A stretch of 64,000 bases of DNA from Orientallactaga sibirica (GCA_036365145.1 JAEOAD010000013.1:43837001-43901000), one strand, 5' to 3'. Numbered from the stretch's first letter, positions 1 through 12,105 are shown. Notes: generated by a model from the sequence alone, not told the origin. Numbers and translations are program-made.

Positions 1-1561
1 AACCGCTGGAGATTGGAACCCGGTTCTTAGGCTTAGGAGGCAGGCGCCTTAACCCCTAAGCCATCTCTTCAGCCCAATGATACCTCTTTCAAAAAAAAAA
101 TGCTGGCTTACGTGGGTCCTGGAGGGATGGCTTAGGGGTTAAGGCACCTGCCTCCTAAGCCTAAGAACACTGGTTCCAATCTCCAGCGGTTCCAATCTCC
201 AGGTCCCACGCGTTAAAGCCAGATGCAAAGTGACGCTGGCCTGAGAGGCAAGGGGCAATGCTGAGCAGAAAACCTTCGCACTTGCCCCACTGGAAAAAGC
301 TGGGGGCGCACACAACTGGATTTCGTTCACAGCAGCTGAGAGTGAGAGACTGCTGGCGCACCCATTCTCTGTCTCCCTCTCCCTCTCCCTCTCCCTCTCT
401 GTCTGTCTCTCTCTATGTCTCTCTCCAAAAATAAATAAAAATTTAAAAATTTTTTAAAAATTAAAAAATGCCAGGCGTGATGACTCACGCCTTTAATCCC
501 AGCAGAGGTAGGAGGATTGCCATGAGTTCAAGGCCACCCTGAGAATACATAGTGAATTCCAGGTCAGCCTGGGCTAGAGTGAGACCCTACCTCAAAAAAA
601 AAAAAAAAAAAAAAAAAACTTGGAGAGAAGGCTTAGCAGTTAAGGTGCTAAAGGACCCAGGTTTGATTCCCCAGGACCCACGTAAGCCAGATGCAGAAGG
701 TGGCACATGCGTCTAAAGTTCCTTTGCAGCAGCTGGAGTTCCTGGTGTGCTCATTCTCTGTCTCTCTAACTGCCTTTTCTCTCTCTCTCAAATAAATAAG
801 TTATGTGGTTTGATATTAACTCTCCAGTGATAAATTAAAACGAAGCCCATTTACTATATCTATTCCATGTGCCGCTGCTGCATGCAAATGCAATAAGTAG
901 AAGTTTTTTTTTACACTTTAAATATGTGCAGTTTATTGCAGGACAATTATACCTCAACACAACTGTTTCATAGAACCGGTCTGGGTACTGCAACAAAGGG
1001 GCTGGAGAGATGGCTTGGCGGTTAAGGCACCTGCCTGCCAAGCCTAAGAATGCCAGTTCCAATCTCAGGTCCCACGTTTAGCCAGATGCAAAGTGATGGA
1101 AGGGTGCAATGCCGCACTTTCCCACAAGGGGGTGCACACATCTGGAGTTCATTCACAACAGCTAAGAGGCTGCTGGCACACCTGTTCTCTCTCTCTATCT
1201 CTCAAATTAAAAAAAGTATCATTAACCAAAAAAAAAAAAATAGTATCAAAGAAAACTCTCCCCAGATTAATAGGTGACCACTTATATGGGTTTTTATTCC
1301 CCTAAAAGTCAAAGTTCTTCATTCTGTAGGGTACTAAATAAAACCCAATGTTTGTTTTGTTTTTAGAGAGAGAATTGGTGTACCAGGGCCTCCAGCCACT
1401 GCAATTGAACTCCAGATGTGTGTGCCACCTTGTATGCATGTGTGACCTTATGTGCATGCATCACCTTGTGTGTCTGACTTATGTGTGTTCTGAGGAGTAG
1501 ATCCTGGGTCCTTAGGCTTCACAGGCAAGTGCCTTAACTGCTAAGCCATCTCTCCAGCCCT
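1..1561. repeat. SINE cluster with head-to-head long Dip-like copies
   Basis: Dip-like long form antisense 1-76 (cut by the window edge), the same family sense 121-440, B1 sense 470-620, Dip-like sense 622-802, Dip-like long form sense 998-1240, and an extended Dip-like copy antisense 1361-1561. Dip-like copies show the A box in TGGCTTAGNGGTTAAGG, the B box near GGTTCGATTCC, a CT-rich part and an AATAAA tail. Sequence 803-997 is non-repetitive with no gene seen. Confidence 0.75.
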
Positions 1562-2579
1562 TTAAGACATACTTGGGAAAATTGTCCCCTTGCAGTGATG
1601 GATGGCTTAATTAGAATTTAAAAAAAGAAAAAACTCAACCCACTGCATTATTCAAATGACTTGAGGTATAATGCATAACTCTTTGGTTTCTAAGAGATAT
1701 GTAAATGATTCACTTGTATTTTTAATTTGTCAGTAAATGGTGCCAAGTTTCCAGATAACAACTAAAGTGAAATCCTTTACACTGGGGGTTGAATCCAGGG
1801 CCTTCCTCAGGCTCCCAAATAGTCTATCATTGAACTATATCTGCATGGATATATATATATATATATCCCATCTCTCCAACACCAGATTATTATTTTGTTT
1901 GCTTGTTTTTTTTTTTTAATTTTTTTTCAAGATAGGGTCTCACTCAGGCTGACCTGGAATTCACTTTGTAGTCTCAGGGTGGCCTTGAACTCATAGCGAT
2001 CCTCCTACCTCTGCCTGGGATTAAAGGTGTGCACCACCATACCTGGCTGCTTGCTTGGTTTTTGAGTTGAAGCCTTTCTAGGTAGCCCAAGCTGGCCTTG
2101 AACTCATGATCTTCCTTCCTCAACCTTAGCTCCTTGAGAGGCCTCTAGCCACTGCAAACGAACTCCAGCTACATGAGCCACCATGTGCATCTGGCTTTCG
2201 TGGGCACTGGGGAATTGAACCTGGTCCTTAGGCTTTGCAAACAAACGTTTTAACCGCTAAGCCATCTTTCCAGGCCCCTTCTGCCCCTTCTTATTTGAGA
2301 GAGTCTCTTACTGATCCTGAAGTTATCTTTTTTTTTTTTTCAGGAGCGCCTAAGATTTTTTTTTTTTTCTCTCTGCCATCCTATAGGACTGGGAATATAG
2401 GCACACTGGGCCACAGCCAGCTGTTTATGTGGGTCGTGGGAATCATGCCCACTACTTTTCTTTTTCTTAAGCAACCTTTTCCTCTCCTTTTCTGGGTAGT
2501 AATATATCCCTTACTTTGGGGGAACTTAACACACCCATTCTGCAGGGGTTTGAGTAACATCACCAGAGCCCTGTCTCAT
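1562..2579. repeat. Mixed unique sequence and antisense SINEs
   Basis: 1562-1780 shows nothing recognisable. 1781-1845 resembles the 5' part of an ID/B4-type tRNA SINE in antisense, followed by a short (TA)n at 1849-1866. B1 antisense 1930-2048, a decayed second B1 antisense 2050-2140, a truncated Dip-like antisense 2140-2278. 2280-2579 is T-rich sequence without a recognisable element. Confidence 0.6.
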
Positions 2580-2745
2580 GACTAGGATCTGATCTTGACC
2601 ACAGTGATTGGTACATAGCCTTCCACTATCCTGCTGCTGTTTTCTGCCTCCTATGGAAAGGAGATGACAACCAGTCTCTGCTCTACCATGATTTTCCCCG
2701 GTATCAAGACTTTAAGCCACAATAAACCCTTTCCTCCCATCAGTG
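2580..2745 (+). mobile_element. hAT-like DNA element, 3' fragment
   Basis: The stretch containing CTCTACCATGATTTTCCCC and TAAGCCACAATAAACCC resembles the right half of the URR1-type non-autonomous hAT elements of rodents. The same family occurs nearly complete and inverted at 28450-28797. Here it is cut off at 2745 where an L1-like 3' end begins. Family assignment is from memory of consensus sequences. Confidence 0.5.
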
Positions 2746-3430
2746 CTTTTAAAAAAAACTTTTTATTGACAATGTCCATAAATATGGACAATATACCATG
2801 ATCATAATCCCCATCCCCTTTCTCCCTTCCCAAATTCCCCCTCCACTGAATCCCTTCTTCTTTCTTTCCAGTCTCACTTTTAAATTTTTTTATTGATTTT
2901 AATTTGAGACAGAGAGAAGGAGAGAGAAAGAGAAAGAGAGAATGGGTGTGTCAGGGCCTCTAGCCACTGCAAACAAACTCCAGATGCATGTGCCACCTTG
3001 TGCATCTGGCTTAATATGGGAACTGGAGATTCGAACCTGGGTCTTTAGGCTTTGCAGGCAAACATCTTACCTGCTAAACTATCTCTCCAACCCCCTCCTT
3101 TTTTTTTTCCGAGGTAGGGTCTCACTCTGGCCCAGGATGACCTGGAATTAAATTTGTAGTCTCAGGGTGGCCTTGAACTCACAGTAATCCTCCTACTTCT
3201 GCCTCCCCAATGCTGGGATTAAAGGTGTGTGCCACCATGCTCGGCCAACCAGCTCTTTTTTTAAGAAACATTATTTATTGTACTGGAGAGATGGCTTAGC
3301 GGTTAAGGTGTTTGCCTGCAAAGCCAAAGGATCCCAGTTCGACTCTCCAGGCCCCACATAAGCCAGATGCACAAGGGGGCACATGCAACTGGAGTTCATT
3401 TACAGTGGTTGGAGTCCCTGGAGTGCCCAT

Positions 3431-3465
<35 letters not shown>

Positions 3466-5404
3466 GCCTCTTGCTCTCTCTTAAATAAATAAATAAAATA
3501 TTTTTTTAAAAAAGAAAGATTATTTATTTATTTTAGGCAGATAGAAAGAAAGAGGCAGAGAGAGAAAGAGAGTATGGGCACACCAGGGTCTCCTGCCACC
3601 ATAAACAAACTCCAGGCCCATGCACCACTTTGTGCATCTGGCTTAATGTGGATACTGGAGAATCAATCCCGGGCCATCAAGCCTTGCAAGCTGAGCCATC
3701 TCTGAAGTCCTTCAAGTGCTCTTCTATTTTGATATCATCATTGTTTTCCCTCCTATTTTGCAGGCCTAATGGTAGTGTCAGCTACCATAAGGTCATGAAT
3801 ATCAAAGCCACTTTGTAAGCAGTTCTATCCTTCCTTTGGCTCTTACATTCTTTCTGCCACCTCTTCCACAATGGTCCCTGAGCCTTGAAAGGTGTGACAG
3901 AGATGTCTCAGTATTGAACACTCCATGGTCACTTCTTCTCAGCACTTTGGCCATTTTTTTTTTTTATTTACTTGAGAGTGACAGACAGACCGAAAGAGAA
4001 AGAGGCAGATAGAGAGAATGGGCGCACCAGGGCCTCCAGCCACTGCAAACGAACTCCAGATGCATGTGCCCCCTTGTGCATCTGGCTTACGTGGGTCCTG
4101 GGGAATCGAGCCTCAAACTGGGGTCCTTAGGCTTCACAGACAAGCGCTTAACCGCTAAGCCATCTCTCCATCCCACTTTGGCCATTCTGAGTCACCCCAG
4201 TGGTCATCTGAAAAGGGAAGCTTCTGTAACCAAAAGTGAGAGCAGCATTATATATGGGCATAAACATAAGTATTTAGAGGGCAGTTTGGTGGGCATAATA
4301 TGTCCATTTAGCCAGACAACAGTAGTAGTTCCTGAGGAAGAAATCCTCTGCTTGTTGGAATTGTATAGCTAAGAAACTTACAAACTATATGACTTGCTTG
4401 GAGACTGAGAAACTACACAGATGACTGGGGACAGGTGGGGGCTCTGGGAGCTCATCCAAAAACATTGTGGTCGGCCAAGGCAGTTTATCACTGCTTCTGC
4501 GATCAGCCTGTCCTATTTCCTGTCCCTCTTCAACACAAAAGATCTCCTGGTTACTACTAAACTTTCAATAGACAATAAATTCAGGACACCTTCAATTATG
4601 GATAGAGATTGCCCCAACATACTTAAGCTCCCCCACATACCCTGAATCCAGCCCTCATTTGAGTTTCCCACTTTCAGGGGCTTTGGTTCATGGAAATGGA
4701 TGCTGTCTTGCTTGTCTGATGTTTCTGCCTGTATTGTATCTCTGAATCCTCTTTAATAAAGCCTAACCCTACTACACATTTTTCTCCACTGGCCTGTCCT
4801 GGGTCCCAGAACAGTAATGCTTTACTGCCCTCTGGCAAGGACTCTTCCAGCACAGCTCACTGAGAGCAGAGTTGTGCCCCCTTTTCCTGTTTCAGCCCCT
4901 CTCCCCATAGGCGTAGGCTTTAAATTGGGTTTTCAGTACCAGGCATGAATTCACTCCTGTGGGGAGGGCTTCAAGTCCGATCAGAGAGAAGATGGTTTCC
5001 CCCATAACAGACATGCCATTTTTGTACCAGTTGGTATCTTTGGCCTGGCTGGCCAGCAGTAAAGCTTGCAGAATACACACTGCTGGTTCAGGCCATTGAT
5101 AACTTTTCTTCCCCAACAGGCTTCATAGCTCTTTCTAGCATTCTGACAGATCATCAATAGGAAAGATGCTTCCAGCTTGATTCTCAGGATCCTGCAGCCC
5201 AAATTGTTTTCAGCAATAGGGTCTTATCATCCAATTCTGTTGGGCAACCAAGAGCCTTGGCAATAGTCTGTAATGTTTTGGAGGCATCAGAGGTCTTTCT
5301 AACCAACAACCCACTGGAAGGTATTCCACCCCTGGTACTAAAATTTTCTTGTAAACATCTATGGCTTCTGGGCATAGCATTATCCACCCCTGTTTCTACC
5401 CAAA
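2746..5404 (-). mobile_element. L1-like element, 3' region, copy A, split by later insertions
   Basis: Minus-strand element whose 3' end (GTCAATAAAAAGT then A-run, read on -) lies at 2746. Its own pieces are 2746-2880, 3709-3955, 4176-4329 and about 4890-5404, all colinear with copy B at 16836-17890. Interruptions: Dip-like - 2881-3094, B1 - 3105-3246, Dip-like + 3283-3500, Dip-like - 3520-3708, Dip-like - 3963-4174 and an LTR-like insert at 4330-4890. No coding part is readable. The L1 assignment rests on the AATAAA/A-tail end and general 3'UTR character; another non-LTR family is possible. Confidence 0.6.
4330..4890 (+). mobile_element. Solo-LTR-like insertion inside L1-like copy A
   Basis: Comparison with copy B, which lacks it, shows about 550 bp inserted here. 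The insert starts TGAGGAAG and may end in TTTCA near 4889. It carries AATAAA at 4755-4760 roughly 130 bp before the end, a layout like U3-R-U5 of a retroviral LTR. Flanks GTTCC and GCCCC agree at only three of five positions, so the target duplication is uncertain. No coding region, no partner LTR nearby. Confidence 0.45.
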
Positions 5405-5455
5405 CTTTCTTTCCTTTTCTCTTTCTCCCTCTCTTTCTCTCTTTCCTTTCTTTCC

Positions 5456-5523
<68 letters not shown>
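5405..5523. repeat. (CTTT)n polypyrimidine tract, 119 nt
   Basis: Uninterrupted C/T on the + strand, degenerate at the left and pure CTTT units from about 5459. It is the expanded tail of the antisense B1 at 5524-5666. Confidence 0.9.
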
Positions 5524-7000
5524 GTTTTCAAGATAGGGTCTCACTCTAGCCCAGGTGGACTTGGAATTCACTATTTAGTCTCAGGGTGGCCTTGAACTCA
5601 CAGCACTCCTCCTACCTCTGTCTCTCAAGTGCTGGTATTAAAGGCATACGCCACCACACCTGGCCAAACTCAACAAGATAAATTTAAGCAAAATAAATGT
5701 GCACATCATCTTTGCTTGTGACACAAAAACATGAAAAGGAAGCCTGCATTTCCTCCTCACACCTGTAACGAGACTGTCTGGAGCCACCTGAGCCCTGTCT
5801 CCCTCAGAAGGTAATCTCATCCAAACACCACTAATCCCACCATAATAATATTGATTTTGGGATGGTGAAGGGGGTTGAGATAGGGCCTTGATGCATAGGC
5901 CAGGCTGGCTAGAAACTCACTTTGGTTTGTTGGTTTATGTTATTTATTTAGTTATTTATTTATTTTGAGATAGGGTCTCGCTCTAGCCCAGGCTGACCTG
6001 CAATTCACTATGTAGTCTCAGGGTGGCCTCCAACTCACTGTGATCCTCCTACCTCTACCTCCCATGTGCTGGCACTAAAGGTGTGCCCACCACGCCTGGC
6101 TAGAAACTCACTAGCTTCCAAGGGTACCTCAGTCTCCCAAATGCTTGGATTACAGGCATGAGCCTCCACCCCCAGTTTGTAATATTGTCTTTTTACTGAA
6201 GGTTCCAGGGGAAACAGAAGAGGGAGTTATGAAATATAACTCAAGCAGCACTTAAAAATAAACCCTTTTGGGGCTGGAGAGATGGTTTAGCAGTTAAGAT
6301 GCTTGCCTGTGAAACCTAAGGACCCAGGTTTGATTTCCCAGTACCCAAGTAAGCCAGATGCACAAGGTTGTGCTTGTGTCTGGAGTTCCTTTGCAGTGGC
6401 TGGAGGCTCTGGCATGCCCATTCTCTCTCTCTCATCTGCCTTTTTCTCTCTCCCAAATATATAAATAAAAATAAAATTTAGAGCCAGGCGTGGTAGCACA
6501 TGCCTTTAATCCCAGCACTCAGGAGGCAGAGATAGGAGGATGCCATGAGTTCGAGGCCACCCTGAGAATACAGAGTGAATTCCAGGTCAGCCTGGGCTAG
6601 AGTGAAACCCTACCTCGAACTCCCCCCCCAAATAAATAAATAAATAAAATAAAAATAAAATAAAATTTAAAAAGCCAGGTGTGGTGTCGCACACCTTTAA
6701 TCCCAGCACTAGCAGAGGCAGAGGTAGGAGGATCACCATGAGCTCAAGCCCACCCAGAGACTATCTAGTAAATTCCAGGTCAGGAGCTGGGCGTGGTGGC
6801 ACACGCCTTTAGTCCCAGCACTTGGGAGGCAGAGGTATGAGGATCGCTGTGAGTTCGAGGCCACCCTGAGACTACATAGTGAATTCCAGGTCAGCCTGGA
6901 CTAGAGTGAAACCCTACCTCAAAAAAAACAAAATAAATAAATAAAAATAATAAATAAATAATAAAAATAAATAAAATTAAAAATAAATAAATAAACCCTT
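5524..7000. repeat. SINEs with a short unique interval
   Basis: B1 antisense 5525-5666. 5667-5920 unique, nothing seen. B1 antisense 5960-6103 with a decayed B1-like tail to 6180. Dip-like sense 6269-6478, then three B1 in sense: 6481-6630, 6672-6785 (cut short) and 6786-6925, the last joined directly to the broken one. Ends in an (AAATA)-rich run 6925-6998. Confidence 0.75.
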
Positions 7001-7747
7001 CCTCAAAGCACTTGTCTCGGTAAAGCTCTATGAAGCAGCCTCCCATCTTCCTCTTTCCTTTCTTATTTGCTCAGGTTTTTAAAAAATATTTTATTTTTAT
7101 TTATTTATTTATTTGAGAGAGAGAGAGAGAGAGCCAGAGAGAGAGAGCATGGGTATGACAGGGCCTCCAGCTGCTGCAAACAAACTCCAGATGCATGCAC
7201 TGCCTTGTGCATCTGGCTTACGTGGGTCCTGGGGAATCGAACCTGGGTCCTTTGGCTTACCAGGCAAGCACCTTAACTAGTAAACCATCTCTTTAGCCCT
7301 TGGGGTGTCTTTTTTTTTGCTTATACTTTCTTTTCCCTTCCTCCTTTTTCTTCTTATGAAGCAGTCTGCCTTTGTCTGTGAAGGAGAAAAATTGTACTTT
7401 AGGGCACAATTAATAGAACACAGAGAGGAAGGAATGACAAATAGCTACTCATTTGTCTTTTTATGTTCCTTCTATCTGAAGTTGCGTGCAATGGGGGATT
7501 AATCAAGCAGGCAACACAATAGAGAAAATGTCAAGACGTGGAGCCTCAGCCACTGGGTCTGCTGGGGTCGTTCCTAACAGATAGTGGATGGGGCACTGAA
7601 AGGATGAAGTGATTGTCTTGGCTTTGGATTTCATTTGTGCCACAATGGTTCATTATTTTATCACACTTGCTTGTTAAGGCTTCTCTGGGTAACTTCTAAA
7701 ATAGTTCGTTGCAAATACTTGTGTTCTCTCTCTCTCATGTGCGCACG

Positions 7748-7784
<37 letters not shown>

Positions 7785-8126
7785 GTTTTCAAGGTGGGGT
7801 CTCCCTCTAGTCTAGGTTGACCTGGAATTCACTATGTAGTCTCAGGGTGGCTTTGCACTCATGGTGATCCTCTACCTCTGCCTCCCGAGTGCTGGGATTA
7901 AAGGCATGTGCCACCAAGCCTGGCAAGTTTTTTTTTTTTAAGACATGAAAATCTAACAACAATAACAAAAAAACAATGTTAACTGAGCTCAAATAATCCA
8001 TCTCCTTTGTGCTCCTGAGTAGCTAAGACTACAAGTTCACACTATTGCTCCTGACTCAGTGCTCTCATTGAAGGTATCCTTCTGCCTTCAAGATGCAATC
8101 TTTCTCCATTAAAAATAATGTAATGG
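7001..8126. repeat. Dip-like and B1 antisense copies around unique sequence
   Basis: Dip-like antisense 7085-7299. 7300-7745 is non-repetitive with no gene-like signal that I recognise. A 35-nt T-run (about 7749-7783) is the tail of the B1 antisense ending at 7925. 7926-8126 unique. Confidence 0.7.
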
Positions 8127-10225
8127 AGCCGGGTGTGGTGGCGCACACCTTTAATCCCAGCACTCGGGAGGCAGAGGTAGGAGGATCGCCATGAGTTTGA
8201 GGCCACCCTGAGACTACATAGTAAATTCCAGGTCAGCCTGAGCTAGAGTGAGACCCTACCTCGAAAAACAACAACAAAAAAATGTAATGGGGAGCTGGAG
8301 AGATGGCTTAGTGGTTAAGCGCTTGCCTGTGAAACTTAAGGACCCCAGTTCGAGGCTTGATTCCCTAGGACCCACGTAAGCCAGATGCACAAAGTGGCAC
8401 ATGCATCTGGAGTTCTTTTGCAGTGGCTGGAGGCCCTGGCATGCCCATTCTCTGTCTATCTGACTCTCTCTCGCTGTCTGTTGCTCTCAAATAAATAAAA
8501 AGTAAATAAAAAAAATTAAAAAATAATGTGATATGGGCTGGAGAGATGGCTCAGCAGTTAAGGCACTTGCCTGAAAAACCTGATGATCCAGGTTCTATTG
8601 TCCAGTACCCATGTAAAGCCAGATGCACAGTGGTGCATGCATCTAGAGTTCCTTTGCAATGGCTGGAGGCCCTGGTGTGCCTGTCCTCTCTCTTTCTCTC
8701 TCTCCCTCTCTCCACTTGCAAACAAATAAATTAAAATATTTTTAAAAGTTGTTATTGAAGGGCTAGAGAGATGGCTTAGCGGTTAAGGCGTTTGCCTGCA
8801 AAGCCAAAGGACATCGGTTTGATTCTCTAGGACCCATGTAAGCCAGATGCACAAGGGGGCACATGCATCTAGAGTTCATTTGCAGTGGCTGGATGCCCTG
8901 GTGCACCCATTCTCCCCCCCCCAGCCTCTTTCAAATAAATAAATTAATTAAAATATATAAAAATATATAAACTGGGCATGGTGGTGTATAACTTTAATCC
9001 CAGCACTCGGGAGGCAGAGGTAGGAGAATTGTCATGAGTTCAAGGCCAACCTGAGTCTAGAGTAAATTCCAGGTCAGCCTGAGCTGGGGTGAGACCCTAC
9101 CTCGAAAAAAACTAAAAAACAACAACAACAACAAAAAAAAACTAATACATGCATACATATATATATATATATAGTTATTAAAAAGTAAAAAATAAAGAAA
9201 ATAATAACAATGTAATGTAAATCTTACACTGTAATTGTAAATGACCAAGAAGCAATAGACCTGTCATCCCAGTACTTAGAACATAGAGACAGGATTGGGA
9301 ATTTCAGGCCACTATGGGCTACAAAGCAAGACCCTCTCTTAAAACATAAAAGGAAGCCGGGCGTGGTGGCACATGCCTTTAAACCCAGCACTCGGGAGGC
9401 AGAGGTAGGAGGATCGCCATGAGTTCGAGGCCACCCTGAGACTACATAGTGAATTCCAGGTCAGCCTGAGCTACAGTGAGACCCTACCTCGGAAAACCAA
9501 AAAAAAAAAAAAAAAAACATAAAAGGGCTGTAGAGATGGCTTACCAGTTAAGGTGGTTGCCTGCAAAGCCAAAGACCCCAGGTTCAATTCCCCAACACCC
9601 ATATAAGCTAGATGCACAAGGTGGTACATGCATCTGGAGTTCAGTCTAGGGTGGCTGGAGGCCCTGGCGTGCCCATTCTCTCCCTCTCTTTCTCCTTCTC
9701 TCTCTCCCTCTTTATCTCTCTTTATCTCAACTATCTCTGTGAGTTCCAGGCCACCCTGAAACTACATAGTGAATTCCAGGATAGCCTGAGCTAGAGTGAG
9801 ATCCTACCTCAAAAACCAAAACCAAAACCAAAACCAAAAACAAAAACAAAAACAAAAACAAAAAAAAAATTGTCAGAGCCAGGCATGGTGGTGCATGCCT
9901 TTAATCCCAGCACTTTTTTTGAGGTAGGATTTCCAGACTGACCTGGAATTCACTATGTAGTCTCAGGGTGGCCTCGAACTCATGATGATCTTCCTACCTC
10001 TGCCTCTGGAGGGCTAGGATCAAAGGCATGCACCACCAGCCTGGTTTATCTAAGCATCTAATTTTTTAAATTTATTTTTATTTTTTGGTTTTTTGAGGTA
10101 GGGTCTCACTGTAGCTCAGGCTGACCTGGAATTCACTATGTAGTCTCAGGGTGGCCTTGAACTCTTGGCGATCCTCCTACCTCTGCCTCCCAAGTGCTGG
10201 GATTAAAGCCACCATGCCTGGCTTA
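8127..10225. repeat. Dense run of same-orientation SINEs, then B1 fold-back
   Basis: Sense: B1 8127-8280, Dip-like 8290-8506, Dip-like 8537-8740, Dip-like 8761-8945, B1 8968-9115, decayed B1-like 9260-9345, B1 9355-9500, Dip-like 9524-9730, half B1 9735-9860 with a (CAAAAC)-like tail, B1 5' end 9876-9914. Then antisense B1 9915-10046 and B1 10085-10222. The 9876-10046 pair can fold on itself. Confidence 0.75.
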
Positions 10226-10539
10226 ATTATTTTAATTAACATTTCTTTGACTAATTGTAAAGGAGGCCTTTGACACAATATGTGAGTCATTTTCATTTCT
10301 TCCTGGAAGAGCTGTCAGAATCAAATTTCCCAACAAAGACCTGAAAGTCATTGGTGTCCTGCCACTCTAGCTTCACCTCCCACTGCCACCCTTGTCACCC
10401 TCCCATTCCATTCTATTCTAAGCCCCAGCTATAGGGAGTTTTATTCAATTTCAGAATTTGTCATACTGTCCCTTGCTTCTCTTCCTTTAAATATTCTACA
10501 TACTATTTCTGAACATCTCTTACTATATTTCTTAATTAT
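10226..10539. other. Non-repetitive interval
   Basis: About 310 bp free of recognisable repeats, containing a C-rich stretch (CACCTCCCACTGCCACC). No open frame, splice pair or known exon recognised. Confidence 0.5.
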
Positions 10540-11505
10540 ATTTCCTCCTACCTCGGCCTCCTAAGTGCTAAGATTAAAGGTATGCACCACACACCAAGCT
10601 ATATTTCTTCTCTGATTAATACTGGTGCTTCAGTTCTCAATTTATTTTTATTTATTTATTGACAGAGAGAAAGAGGGAGAGAGAGAGAACAGGCACCCCA
10701 GGGCCTCCAGCCACTGCAAATGAGCTCCAGATGCATGAGCCACCTTGTGTATCTGGCTAATGTGGGTCCTGGGTAATCAAACCTGGGTCCTTTGGCTTTG
10801 CAGGCAAACACCTTAACCGCTAAGCCATCCCTCCAGCCCCAGTTCTCAATTTAAATATTACTCCTCTGAAAATTTTCTTGGACCTCCAAATTAGGTTGGA
10901 TGTCCCTGTAAAGGTTCCCACATCTCTATTTCCTTAGTTCTTTTCAAAAATTTTCTTTTGGGGCTGGAGAGATTGCTCAGCAGTTAAGGAGCTTGCAAGT
11001 AAAGCCCAACAACTCTGGTTTGATTCCCTGGTGCTCACGCAAAGCAGTTGCACAAAGTGGCACATGCATCTGTAGTTCATTTGTAGTGGCTTGAGGCCCT
11101 GGTGTGCTCATTCTCTCTGTCTGTATCTCTTCCTTCCATCTCGCTCTGCTTGCAAATAAATAAAAATATTTTTAGGGCTGGAGAGATAGCTTAATGATTA
11201 AGGCACTTGCCTGAGAAACCTAAGGACACAGGTTCAATTCTCCAGGTCCCAAGTGAGCCAGATGCACAAAGTGGCACATGTGTCTGGAGTTCATTTGCAG
11301 TGGCTAGAGGCCCTGGTGCACCCATTCTCTCTCTTTCTCCCTTTCTCTTTGTCTCAAATAAAAATAAATAAATTAAAGATTAAAAAAATTAGGGATGGAG
11401 AAATGGCAGTGGTTAAGGCACTTGCCTACAAAGCCAAAGGACCCTGGTTCAGATCCCCAGGACCTATGTAAGCCAGATGTACAAGGTGGCACATGCATCT
11501 GGAGT
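10540..11505. repeat. SINE cluster
   Basis: B1 antisense remnant 10540-10610, Dip-like antisense 10640-10838, unique 10840-10960, then three Dip-like sense copies: 10962-11165, 11176-11390 and 11391-11505. The last stops abruptly at GGAGTTTGTTT where the fold-back at 11540 begins. Confidence 0.75.
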
Positions 11506-11539
11506 TTGTTTAAATTTTTTTTAAACTTTTTATTTTTCA

Positions 11540-11720
11540 TTATTTTTTTGGAGAGAGACACAGAGGGAGAGAGAGAGAGAGAGAGGGAGAGGAAGACAGA
11601 GATGGGCGCGCCAGCAGTGTCTCAGCTGCTGGCACACCCATCTCTATCTGTCTCCCTCTCCCTCTCTGTCTGTCTCTCTCTGTGTCTCTCTCCAAAAATA
11701 AATAAAATAATAATTTTAAA
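11540..11720. repeat. Fold-back (inverted repeat) made of Dip-like long-form 3' ends
   Basis: Left arm about 11540-11617 is the antisense 3' end of the long Dip-like form (GGAGAGAGACACAGAGGGAG, ending GCCAGCAG). Right arm 11626-11720 is the same region in sense (CTGCTGGC, ending in CCAAAAATAAATAAA). The arms meet across only 8 nt (11618-11625), so the strand could form a stem near 80 bp. Confidence 0.85.
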
Positions 11721-11759
11721 ACATTTAAAAATTAAACATTTTCTTTCTTTTAAAAAATT

Positions 11760-12105
11760 TATTATTGATTTATTTATCTGTGTATGCATACACTCTCACA
11801 TGCCATGGCATGTGTGTGGAGGTCAGAGAATAACCTTGAGCTGTCTGTGCACTACCTTCTTCGAGACAGAGTCTCTTGTTGCTGCATATGAACTGGCACC
11901 AGACTGCAAAAGAACACTGTACTAACTGGCCTGAGAACTTGTGATTTTTCTGGCCCTGCCTTCCATCGTTGTACACATGTGGGATCACAGGGGCATGTGC
12001 CATCTTGGCATCTAGCTTCACATGAGTGCTGGGGAACTGAATCCAGACTGCCATGTTTTGCAAGCAAGTGCCTTTAACCATGGAGTCATTTCTCCAACCC
12101 CTTCA
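11760..12105 (-). mobile_element. B4/B3-like SINE
   Basis: Contains TGTGTGTGGAGGTCAGAGAATAACC on +, a gagacagagtctc segment, then CACATGAGTGCTGGGGAACTGAATCC and GGAGTCATTTCTCCAACCCC, in the order of rodent B4-type elements in antisense. Strongly diverged, so older than the Dip-like and B1 copies around it. Confidence 0.6.

Noticed and set aside
8537..8740. Possible tRNA genes, because many places show A- and B-box motifs
   Set aside because: The boxes belong to Dip-like SINEs; no cloverleaf with intact acceptor and anticodon stems is formed.
11395..11925. 176-codon open frame
   Set aside because: Spans a SINE, the fold-back and a B4-like element; no protein similarity.
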